A DNA stretch of 14,550 bases from Frankiales bacterium (GTDB lineage Bacteria > Actinomycetota > Actinomycetes > Mycobacteriales > SCTD01), in the NCBI GenBank assembly GCA_025965735.1, contig JAOPWK010000041.1:1-14550 (forward strand), given 5' to 3'. The stretch's first letter is position 1. Each line of letters begins with the position of its first letter. A program made the translations under genes and the position numbers. The notes under the pieces are model-generated. The model worked only from the letters and a program-made list of their open reading frames with translations. It did no database searches and was not told where the DNA came from. Positions 9,056 through 14,550 of this stretch are shown in pieces.

Positions 9056-9646
9056 ATGAGTGACCTGCACAGCGCCTCCTCGTTCGGGGGCAGCCGTTCC
9101 GAGCGGCTCGACCGGGCGATCCACGCGCTGCTCGCGCAGACGCCTGAACTCGAGGCCGCGGCCGTGGTCTCCTTCGACGGCCTGCCGATGGCCGCTGCCC
9201 TCCCACCGTCCATGGACGAGGACCGCGTCGCCGCCATGAGCGCCGCGCTGCTCTCGCTCGGCGAGCGCGCGGCCCAGGGGCTCGGCCGCGGGGAGCTCTC
9301 GCAGGTCTACATCGAGGGCGACTCCGGCACCGTCTTCCTGGTCTCCTGCGACGACGAGGCCGTCCTGGTCGCCGTCGCCAGCAAGGGCGCCAAGGTCGGC
9401 ATGATGCTGTACGAGGTCCGCCGCACTGCTGCCGCCGTCGCCGACGCGCTCCGCGCCGAGGACGAGGCGCCCGCGGCGCCGCCGGTCGTGCCGACCCAGC
9501 CCGAGCCGGTCGCCGAGGCGGTGCCGGCCGAGCCGGTCTACGCCGCGCCGGTCCCCACGTACACGCCGCAGAGCGAGAGCACCTGGTCGTCGTACGCGCC
9601 GAGCGGCAGCGTCATGCCGACGCTCCCGCCGTCCACCTGGTCCTAG
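9056..9646 (+). CDS. Roadblock/LC7 domain protein (MglB/CvnB-like)
   Basis: A 196-residue cytoplasmic protein. About residues 14-125 form a Roadblock/LC7 domain: LDRAIHALLAQTPELEAAAVVSFDGLPMAAALP, then ERAAQGLGRGELSQVYIEGDSGTVFLVSC, and ending in KVGMMLYEVRRTAAAVADAL. The remaining 70 residues are a Pro/Glu/Val-rich disordered tail. Roadblock proteins dimerise and act as activators or partners of small GTPases, for example MglB with MglA in Myxococcus and CvnB with CvnD in Streptomyces conservons. A Ras-like GTPase is encoded two genes downstream, with a PATAN protein between, and the pilus motors follow. The inferred role is therefore regulator of that GTPase. It differs from a classic conservon in lacking the sensor kinase and DUF742 genes. 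Confidence 0.85.
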   Translation: MSDLHSASSFGGSRSERLDRAIHALLAQTPELEAAAVVSFDGLPMAAALPPSMDEDRVAAMSAALLSLGERAAQGLGRGELSQVYIEGDSGTVFLVSCDDEAVLVAVASKGAKVGMMLYEVRRTAAAVADALRAEDEAPAAPPVVPTQPEPVAEAVPAEPVYAAPVPTYTPQSESTWSSYAPSGSVMPTLPPSTWS

Positions 9647-9676
9647 AGCCACCACCACCGAACCGACGGGACCGTT

Positions 9677-10798
9677 GTGAGACTCGAGGGAACGCTCGAC
9701 GCGTTCAGCCTCCCGGACATCTTCCAGCTGCTGAGCTTCACGAAGAAGACCGGGACGCTGCACCTGCGCCGGGAGACCGCGCACGGCGCGGTCCACCTGC
9801 GCGAAGGGGCCGTCACCGGCGCGCGCGCCGACGTGGCACGTCAGGAGCTCGGCCGCCGCCTGCTGGGCAGCGGCCTGGTCGACGACCAGGCCCTGGCCGC
9901 CGCCGCCGAGGAGCTCGCGGGGGACAGCGCGCTGTCGCTCGCGCAGCTGCTCGCCGAGAAGGGCGGGCTGGACGTCGAGCAGGTCAGGGCCGTCGCGGCC
10001 GAGCAGGCCACCGACGCGGTGTTCAGCCTGCTGCGCTGGGCAGACGGCGAGTTCGCCTTCGTGGTGGACGAGACCGACCCGGACGACCTCGGTGCCAGCG
10101 TGCCCGTCGACGAGGTCGTCGCCGAGGGCCAGCGCCGCCTGGCCGCCTGGGCCGAGCTGGTCGAGCAGGTCCCCGCTCCCGACTCCGTCGTGACGGTGAA
10201 TCCCGCGCCTGCCGCCGATCCGGCTGCTTCGCGCGACGAGTGGGCGCTGCTGGCGATGGTGGACGGCAAGCGCACCGTCGCCGACCTGGTGAACCTGTCC
10301 GGCCGCGGTGAGTACGCGACCGTCTCCGCCCTCGCCGGGCTCGTGAGCCGGGGCCTGCTGGTGGTCGGACCCGTCGGCGGCGACCAGCTGGTCCGGCGGC
10401 AGAGCCTGCTGGCGGCCCTCGAGGGGCAGCCCGTCGTCGAGCCTCCTGCCGTACCGGCTCAGGCCGCCGCACCCTCGATCCCTGCACCCGCTGCGCCCGT
10501 CATCCCCGAGCGCCCCGAGCCGTTCACGCCCTCGCGCAAGCCCGACCATGCCGAGGAGGCGCCGGCGTACGCCCGCGCGTCCGCAGGCACCGGCGCGCCT
10601 TCGACCCGTACGGCCACCGCCGGTGGAGGCTCTGCCCACACTGCTGCCCACACTGCTGCCCACGGCTCGGTGCAGGGAGCCACGGCGCTGCAGCCGGACG
10701 CCTCGGTCGACCCGGCCGTCGCCTCGCTGATCGAGCGTGACCCGAGTGTGAACAAGAGCCTGCTGCTCAGGCTCATCGCCGGTGTGAGGGGTCTGTGA
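9677..10798 (+). CDS. DUF4388 (PATAN) domain protein
   Basis: A 373-residue protein. Residues 1-55 begin a DUF4388/PATAN domain (LEGTLDAFSLPDIFQLLSFTKKTGTLHL, then GAVHLREGAVTGARA), which resumes near LLRWADGEFAFVVDE (119-132). Between these lie two 24-residue helical repeats (about 57-80 and 87-110) like those at the PilB N-terminus. Residues about 214-262 look like a winged-helix segment (DEWALLAMVDGKRTVADLVNL). A Pro/Ala-rich linker with an AHTA repeat follows, then a conserved-looking C-terminus (IERDPSVNKSLLLRLIAGV). PATAN proteins contact the pilus ATPase PilB in cyanobacterial phototaxis, so a PilB-facing adaptor role is inferred. The GTG start lacks a clear Shine-Dalgarno sequence, but the domain begins at residue 2. 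The stop overlaps the next ATG by one base. Confidence 0.85.
   Translation: MRLEGTLDAFSLPDIFQLLSFTKKTGTLHLRRETAHGAVHLREGAVTGARADVARQELGRRLLGSGLVDDQALAAAAEELAGDSALSLAQLLAEKGGLDVEQVRAVAAEQATDAVFSLLRWADGEFAFVVDETDPDDLGASVPVDEVVAEGQRRLAAWAELVEQVPAPDSVVTVNPAPAADPAASRDEWALLAMVDGKRTVADLVNLSGRGEYATVSALAGLVSRGLLVVGPVGGDQLVRRQSLLAALEGQPVVEPPAVPAQAAAPSIPAPAAPVIPERPEPFTPSRKPDHAEEAPAYARASAGTGAPSTRTATAGGGSAHTAAHTAAHGSVQGATALQPDASVDPAVASLIERDPSVNKSLLLRLIAGVRGL
10634..10663 (+). repeat. 12-nt tandem repeat, 2.5 copies, inside the PATAN gene
   Basis: The unit GCCCACACTGCT occurs twice in full (10634-10645 and 10646-10657), followed by a half copy GCCCAC. The unit is a multiple of three and encodes an Ala-His-Thr-Ala repeat in the disordered linker. 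It could therefore change in copy number without breaking the frame. Confidence 0.8.
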
Positions 10799-11382
10799 TG
10801 ACGACGACCGGGAAGAGCCGCCGCAAGCACGGCGGCCAGGCCGTGAAGATCGTGGTGACGGGACCGTTCTCGGCGGGCAAGACGACGCTCATCCGCACCA
10901 TCAGCGAGATCACGGTCCTGTCGACCGAGAAGGACATCAGCGACCACACCAGGTCCCGCAAGGCGGAGACGACCGTGGCGATGGACTTCGGCCGCATCAC
11001 GATCGACCGCGACCTGGTGCTCTACCTGTTCGGCACACCCGGCCAGGACCGCTTCGACTTCATGTGGGAGATCCTCGGCGAGGGGATGCTCGGCTACATC
11101 CTGCTTGTGGACTCCTCCCGCGAGGACTCGCTCGAGGAGGCCGTCGGCATCCTCGCGGCGTTCCGCAAGATGGCGCGCGTGCCGTTCGTCGTTGCGCTGA
11201 ACCGCGCTGCCGGGATCGAGCCGTCGGACGAGGACCGCGTGCGTTCCTTGCTGGAGCTGAGCGACGACGTCCCGGTCGTGCCCTGCGACGCCACGGACCG
11301 CGAGAGCGTCAAGTCGGTGCTGCTGGCCCTGCTCTACTCGGTCGTCGACCAGATCGACGCACCTGCGGGCGCCGGGGTCTGA
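10798..11382 (+). CDS. Small Ras-like GTPase (MglA/CvnD-like)
   Basis: A 194-residue single-domain GTPase. The P-loop is GPFSAGKTT at residues 22-30. Switch II is FGTPGQDRF, with GTPGQ at 79-83; the usual Asp of DxxG is replaced in a way common to MglA- and CvnD-type GTPases. The G4 region reads ALNRAAG (Asn135), so the acidic residue that reads guanine in NKxD is missing. PCDATD at 162-167 stands for G5. The first 20 residues are basic (KSRRKHGG) with no membrane anchor. ATG 10798 is preferred over GTG 10795 because GAGGGG at 10786-10791 lies 6 nt upstream. The one-base overlap with the PATAN stop indicates coupling. With the Roadblock protein this forms a likely GTPase-regulator pair next to the pilus motors. 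Confidence 0.88.
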   Translation: MTTTGKSRRKHGGQAVKIVVTGPFSAGKTTLIRTISEITVLSTEKDISDHTRSRKAETTVAMDFGRITIDRDLVLYLFGTPGQDRFDFMWEILGEGMLGYILLVDSSREDSLEEAVGILAAFRKMARVPFVVALNRAAGIEPSDEDRVRSLLELSDDVPVVPCDATDRESVKSVLLALLYSVVDQIDAPAGAGV

Positions 11383-11384
11383 GC

Positions 11385-12041
11385 ATGGCGTGGTTCCGGC
11401 GGAAGGGTGCAGGTGGTCGGCATGCACTGGGCGCTGCCGTCACAAGCATCCCGTCGGGCCCGCTCACGATGCCGGTGCCGGCGGCTCCCGCTGCTCCTGA
11501 GCCCGCCGCTCCCGCTGAAGCGGCGCCGCCGCCACCGCTGGTCAGCCCCTTCGATCCGGACCTGCTGTCTTCTGTCGCCGATCTGATCGCGACCGGCGAG
11601 GTGTGGGTCGACGACTCGCCTCCGGTGGCCGCGACCGTGGTCGACCAGTTCGGCGCCGCTCCGATGGCCGCGCTGCTCGACCTGCCGGCCCCGGTAGAGC
11701 CGGCCGCCCGCACTGCAGCTCAGGCGCCTGCTGCGCCAGGCGTCGAGGGCCCGCCGGCGGCGCCCCCCGCACATCTCCGCGCGCTCGACGAGCCGTCCGG
11801 CGCCGCGCCGTTCCTCCGTCGCTCTCAGGTCCCGAGGCAGGCGCCGCCGGCCGGCTCCGCCCGCACCTCGCTGCAGGCTGCACTGGCGCAACTGCTCCCG
11901 GCTCAGACGGAGGTACACGCGACCTCGACGCCGCGGGTGCAGCTCGGCTTCCGGGACGGCACCTCCACCACGCTCGAGCCCGGGTCGAGCCAGTCGCTCG
12001 CGCTCGAGCACCTCGCGCAGTCGCTCACGCGCCGCGACTGA
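11385..12041 (+). CDS. Pro/Ala-rich protein of unknown function
   Basis: A 218-residue protein that I do not recognise. It begins with a short basic segment (MAWFRRKGAGGRH), with no signal peptide or membrane helix. Most of the rest is Pro/Ala-rich and probably disordered. Two stretches look ordered: about residues 52-95 (PFDPDLLSSVADLIATGEVWVDD and onward) and the last 60, where SLQAALAQLLPAQ is followed by VQLGFRDGTSTTLEPGSSQS and ALEHLAQSL. The ATG lies 2 nt after the GTPase stop, so it belongs to the same transcript, although its ribosome site is weak. Placed between the GTPase and pilB, it may be an adaptor or effector of the GTPase. That role is inferred from position only. Confidence 0.75.
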   Translation: MAWFRRKGAGGRHALGAAVTSIPSGPLTMPVPAAPAAPEPAAPAEAAPPPPLVSPFDPDLLSSVADLIATGEVWVDDSPPVAATVVDQFGAAPMAALLDLPAPVEPAARTAAQAPAAPGVEGPPAAPPAHLRALDEPSGAAPFLRRSQVPRQAPPAGSARTSLQAALAQLLPAQTEVHATSTPRVQLGFRDGTSTTLEPGSSQSLALEHLAQSLTRRD

Positions 12042-12054
12042 CCCGTTCGGGTCA
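12039..12054. repeat. Inverted repeat over the stop codon preceding pilB
   Basis: TGACCCG (12039-12045) and its reverse complement CGGGTCA (12048-12054) are separated by TT. The left arm contains the TGA stop of the Pro/Ala-rich gene. As RNA it would form a 6-bp stem with a 4-nt loop. It could be a DNA operator or the first half of a two-hairpin element with the stem-loop at 12065-12086. Confidence 0.45.
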
Positions 12055-12064
12055 AGCCGGGGCG

Positions 12065-12086
12065 CACTTCGTCCGAGGACGAAGTG
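12065..12086 (+). terminator. 9-bp perfect stem-loop in the pilB leader
   Basis: CACTTCGTC (12065-12073) pairs perfectly with GACGAAGTG (12078-12086) around a CGAG tetraloop. It lies 14 nt upstream of the pilB Shine-Dalgarno. No T tract follows, so it may be a U-less terminator or attenuator, or a processing or stabilising hairpin that separates pilB expression from the GTPase genes. The exact role cannot be read from the sequence. Confidence 0.45.
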
Positions 12087-12100
12087 ACGACCACGGCGCC

Positions 12101-12105
12101 AGGAG
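12101..12105 (+). promoter_or_regulatory. Shine-Dalgarno deciding the pilB GTG start
   Basis: AGGAG lies 7 nt before GTG 12113. The pilB frame stays open far upstream, across the preceding gene. This site plus the family-typical N-terminus (KQLGDILLEGG) sets the start. Confidence 0.65.
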
Positions 12106-12112
12106 ACCCCAC

Positions 12113-13777
12113 GTGAAGCAGCTCGGCGACATCCTGCTCGAAGGTGGGCACGTCACCCGCGAGCAGCTCGCGACGGCCGTGGACGAGCAGCGCCGCCTGG
12201 GTCGCAGCCTCGGCCGGGTCCTGGTCGACATGGGGATGCTCTCCGAGGGCCAGCTCGTCGCGGCGCTGGCCACGCAGATCGGCTTGAAGTTCGTCGACCT
12301 GTCCGACTACCCGGTCGACGGCTCGGCGGTCTCGCGCGTGCCTGCGCCCGTGTGCCGGCGGCACAACGCGCTCCCGATCGGCTACGAGGACGGCAAGCTC
12401 CTCGTCGCGATGGCCGACCCGGCCAACGTCTTCGCCGTGGACGACATGCGCTCCATGACCGGCATGGAGATCAAGTCTGTTGTCGCGACCAAGGCTGACG
12501 TCGTGGCCGCGATCAATCGCTACCACCGCGGCGATGACGAGATGGACGAGCTGACCTCGGCGATCGACGTCCACGACGACGACGACGACCTGTCGAGCGT
12601 CAAGGAGATCGTCGAAGACGCGCCGATCGTCAAGTTCGTGAACCTGCTGATCACGCAGGCGATCCAGGACCGCGCCTCGGACATCCACATCGAGCCGGCC
12701 GAGAAGGACCTGCGGGTCCGGTTCCGTATCGACGGCGTGCTCCACGAGGTGATGCGCTCGCCGAAGACCATCACTTCGGGCGTGACGAGCCGCCTGAAGA
12801 TCATGGCCGACATCAACATCGCCGAGCGGCGCATCCCTCAGGACGGCCGCCTCTCGGTCAACGCCAACGGCAAGAAGATCGACCTCCGGGTGGCCACCCT
12901 GCCCACGGTGTGGGGCGAGAAGATCGTCATGCGCATCCTGGACAACAGCACCGCGATGCTGAAGCTGTCCGACCTCGGCTTCGGCCAGGAGAACTACGAC
13001 GTCTACAGCAAGAGCTTCGTCAAGACGTACGGGATGATCCTGGTGACCGGCCCGACCGGCTCAGGCAAGTCGACGACGCTGTACGCGACGCTGAACATCG
13101 TCAGCCGGCCCGAGGTCAACGTCATCACGGTCGAGGACCCGGTCGAGTACCGCCTCCCCGGCATCAACCAGGTCCAGACCAACGCCAAGGCCGGTCTCAC
13201 CTTCGCGGCCGCGCTCCGCTCGATCCTGCGCTCGGACCCCGACATCGTGCTCCTCGGCGAGATCCGCGACCAGGAGACGGCGCACATCGCGATCGAGGCC
13301 GCCCTCACCGGACACCTCGTGCTCTCCACGCTGCACACCAACGATGCGCCGTCGGCCATCGTCCGGCTCACCGAGATGGGCGTCGAGCCGTTCCTCGTCG
13401 GATCGGCCCTCGACTGCGTACTGGCCCAACGCCTCGCACGCAAGCTCTGCGGCAAGTGCAAGGAGGCCTACCAGCCCTCCCGAGAGCAGCTGGTGGAGAT
13501 GCGCTTTCCCTGGTCAGAGGACGAGCCACTGCCGACGATCTACCGCCCCATCGGCTGCAGCGCCTGCTCGAAGACGGGCTACAAGGGCCGGCTGGCCCTG
13601 CACGAGGTGATGGCCGTGAGCGAAGAGATCGAGCGGATGACGGTCGAGCATGCCTCGGCCATGGCGATAGGCAAGGTGGCGCGCGAGCAGGGGATGATCA
13701 CGCTGCGCGACGACGGCCTGACCAAGGTCAAGGCCGGACACACCTCCATGGAGGAGATCCTCCGCGTCGTGGTCTGA
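12113..13777 (+). CDS. pilB: Type IV pilus assembly ATPase PilB (GspE/PilB family)
   Basis: A 554-residue hexameric ATPase that powers pilus extension at the cytoplasmic side of the inner membrane. Residues 1-145 form the N-terminal T2SSE/MshEN domain. Its first part holds two 24-residue repeats (3-26 and 32-55) with 5 residues between, the layout of the c-di-GMP-binding MshEN domain. An acidic run at Asp155-Asp159 marks the linker. The ATPase core has Walker A GPTGSGKST at 313-321, Asp-rich and Walker B elements in DPDIVLLGEIRDQE (Glu383), and the His-box TGHLVLSTLHTND. Four cysteines (446, 449, 482, 485) form the tetracysteine zinc site typical of PilB/GspE. Length is normal and nothing is missing. 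It is followed by pilT, while the upstream genes encode a GTPase module. Confidence 0.96.
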   Translation: MKQLGDILLEGGHVTREQLATAVDEQRRLGRSLGRVLVDMGMLSEGQLVAALATQIGLKFVDLSDYPVDGSAVSRVPAPVCRRHNALPIGYEDGKLLVAMADPANVFAVDDMRSMTGMEIKSVVATKADVVAAINRYHRGDDEMDELTSAIDVHDDDDDLSSVKEIVEDAPIVKFVNLLITQAIQDRASDIHIEPAEKDLRVRFRIDGVLHEVMRSPKTITSGVTSRLKIMADINIAERRIPQDGRLSVNANGKKIDLRVATLPTVWGEKIVMRILDNSTAMLKLSDLGFGQENYDVYSKSFVKTYGMILVTGPTGSGKSTTLYATLNIVSRPEVNVITVEDPVEYRLPGINQVQTNAKAGLTFAAALRSILRSDPDIVLLGEIRDQETAHIAIEAALTGHLVLSTLHTNDAPSAIVRLTEMGVEPFLVGSALDCVLAQRLARKLCGKCKEAYQPSREQLVEMRFPWSEDEPLPTIYRPIGCSACSKTGYKGRLALHEVMAVSEEIERMTVEHASAMAIGKVAREQGMITLRDDGLTKVKAGHTSMEEILRVVV

Positions 13778-13828
13778 CGGGCGCTCAAGGCACTGCTCCG
13801 AACGGTCGATGCCTGCCCTTGACGAAGT

Positions 13829-13846
13829 GCACCGGGACCCCGGTGC
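13829..13846 (+). repeat. Inverted repeat directly before the pilT ribosome site
   Basis: GCACCGGG (13829-13836) and CCCGGTGC (13839-13846) are exact reverse complements separated by 2 bp. As RNA this gives a 7-bp GC-rich stem with a 4-nt loop, ending one base before the pilT Shine-Dalgarno region. It may tune pilT translation or end part of the pilB transcript. The 9-mer GACGAAGTG just overlaps its left edge and also forms the right arm of the pilB leader hairpin. Confidence 0.45.
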
Positions 13847-13847
13847 C

Positions 13848-13856
13848 GAGGAAGGA
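13848..13856 (+). promoter_or_regulatory. Strong Shine-Dalgarno deciding the pilT start
   Basis: GAGGAAGGA lies 6 nt before GTG 13863. It favours that start over the in-frame ATG at 13809, which has no ribosome site and would place the inverted repeat at 13829-13846 inside the coding region. Confidence 0.65.
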
Positions 13857-13862
13857 CTGCAC

Positions 13863-14550
13863 GTGGACGCGCAGACGCCTGCCCCCTCGGGCATGGACGG
13901 CTACTTCGGGACGGTGACCCCGCCGGCCTCTCAGCACGCTGAGCCGTCGCCACTCGATCCGACGTGGACGCCTGCCCCGCCGCTCCCGAGCGGTGCACCG
14001 ATGGACTTCGCGGCGCCCACGATGAGCTTCGCGGCGCCCACCGCAGCCCATGCCGCTCCGCCGGCAGCCGTGGCACCGCCGATGCCACTCGTGGCTGCGC
14101 CTGCGCCCTTGCTCACTCCCGCTCCCGCTTCCGCCGTCGCGCCGGCGCCGCAGATGCCGCCGCCGCTTGCGCCGTCCGCGGTTCCTGCCGCTTCGCCTGG
14201 TCTCGCGCCGACGCTTCCCCAGGTCGCTGCAGCGCCGGTCGTGCCGGCTCAGGGCGCGGCCCCAGCCGCCGGCCCCGACGGCGCCGTCCGCGTCGGCGCA
14301 GAGGACACCAGTGAGAACAGCGCGTTCCTCTCGGACCTGCTGTTGTACGTGCTCGAGCAGGGCTGCTCTGACCTGCACCTGACCGTCGACGCCCACCCGA
14401 CAGTCAGGAAGTCGGGAGGCCTGATGCAGCTCGAGGAGTTCACTCGACTCACGCCGCAGCTCATCCAGAAGACGATGTACGCGATCATGTCGCAGAAGCA
14501 GCGGGAGAAGTTCGAGGAGGAGCTCGAGCTCGACTTCGCCTACTCGCTGC
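13863..14550 (+). CDS. pilT: Type IV pilus retraction ATPase PilT-like, N-terminal part (runs off the window)
   Basis: An open frame of 229 codons with no stop before the end of the window. From residue 152 it matches the start of PilT: SAFLSDLLLYVLEQGCSDLHLTVDAHPTVRKSGGLMQLEEF, then LTPQLIQKTMYAIMSQKQREKFEEELELDFAYSL. The SDLHL block is diagnostic of the PilT/PilU N-terminal domain. The Walker motifs lie beyond the window, so the PilT assignment rests on this domain and on the position after pilB. The first 151 residues are a low-complexity Pro/Ala/Met extension, whereas typical PilT proteins begin almost directly at the SDLHL domain. The extension has no signal peptide or membrane helix. 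Its size resembles the Pro/Ala-rich regions of the other proteins in this block. Confidence 0.88.
   Translation, partial: MDAQTPAPSGMDGYFGTVTPPASQHAEPSPLDPTWTPAPPLPSGAPMDFAAPTMSFAAPTAAHAAPPAAVAPPMPLVAAPAPLLTPAPASAVAPAPQMPPPLAPSAVPAASPGLAPTLPQVAAAPVVPAQGAAPAAGPDGAVRVGAEDTSENSAFLSDLLLYVLEQGCSDLHLTVDAHPTVRKSGGLMQLEEFTRLTPQLIQKTMYAIMSQKQREKFEEELELDFAYSL
14001..14042 (+). repeat. 21-nt direct repeat in the pilT N-terminal extension
   Basis: Two adjacent 21-nt units (14001-14021 and 14022-14042) match at 18 positions and share TTCGCGGCGCCCAC exactly. They encode MDFAAPT and MSFAAPT, an in-frame heptapeptide duplication in the disordered extension. Confidence 0.75.

Noticed and set aside
13819..13824. 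TTGACG as the -35 box of a pilT promoter
   Set aside because: No TANNNT-like -10 box occurs at 16-18 nt downstream. That position is occupied by the GC-only inverted repeat.
13809..13862. ATG 13809 as the pilT start
   Set aside because: It has no ribosome site, while GTG 13863 has a strong GAGGAAGGA at 6 nt.
14001..14042. CRISPR-like or mobile-element repeat
   Set aside because: The repeats here and at 10634-10663 are short, in-frame coding duplications without spacers, terminal inverted repeats or a transposase.

Overview
The window is very GC-rich, has almost only G or C at third codon positions, and uses many GTG and TTG starts. The neighbours rarA, a DUF948 protein, a small DUF6167-like membrane protein, alaS, ruvX, mltG and aroE are a typical Actinomycetota arrangement. 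Several genes also appear to use leaderless starts, with a TANNNT -10 box 6-7 nt before a GTG. I read this as a chromosomal segment of a high-GC actinobacterium and cannot name the genus.

Layout. (1) 79-972: a secreted caspase-fold (peptidase C14-like) protein with a proline-rich linker and an EF-hand-like loop. (2) 987-5748: rarA, a DUF948 protein, a small membrane protein and alaS, closely packed with ATGA overlaps. (3) 5749-6650: about 900 bases with no intact gene. On the minus strand this holds the decayed remains of a membrane glycosyltransferase (GT39/ArnT-like N-terminus) and a PAP2-type phosphatase (C-terminus). The glycosyltransferase remnant keeps its promoter and start. (4) 6651-8994: ruvX, mltG and aroE. 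(5) 9056 to the end: a type IV pilus (T4P) block with a Roadblock/LC7 protein, a DUF4388 (PATAN) protein, a small Ras-like GTPase, a Pro/Ala-rich protein of unknown function, the extension ATPase PilB, and the first 229 codons of a PilT-like retraction ATPase that runs off the window.

The last block is the most interesting part. A Roadblock protein beside a small GTPase resembles the MglB/MglA polarity switch of Myxococcus and the conservons of Streptomyces. PATAN proteins are known to bind PilB in cyanobacterial phototaxis. All three lie immediately upstream of the pilus motors, partly with translational coupling. PilB begins with two 24-residue repeats spaced by 5 residues, the architecture of the c-di-GMP-binding MshEN domain, and a similar repeat pair lies inside the PATAN protein. 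A plausible reading is a GTPase- and possibly c-di-GMP-controlled switch for pilus extension and retraction in an actinobacterium. This is inferred from gene order and motifs and has not been shown.

Regulatory features: four TANNNT/GTG leaderless starts (rarA, ruvX, mltG and, on the minus strand, the glycosyltransferase remnant), a 19-bp operator-like inverted repeat between the divergent starts, and hairpins before pilB, before pilT and after ruvX. I found no rRNA, tRNA, CRISPR array or insertion sequence.
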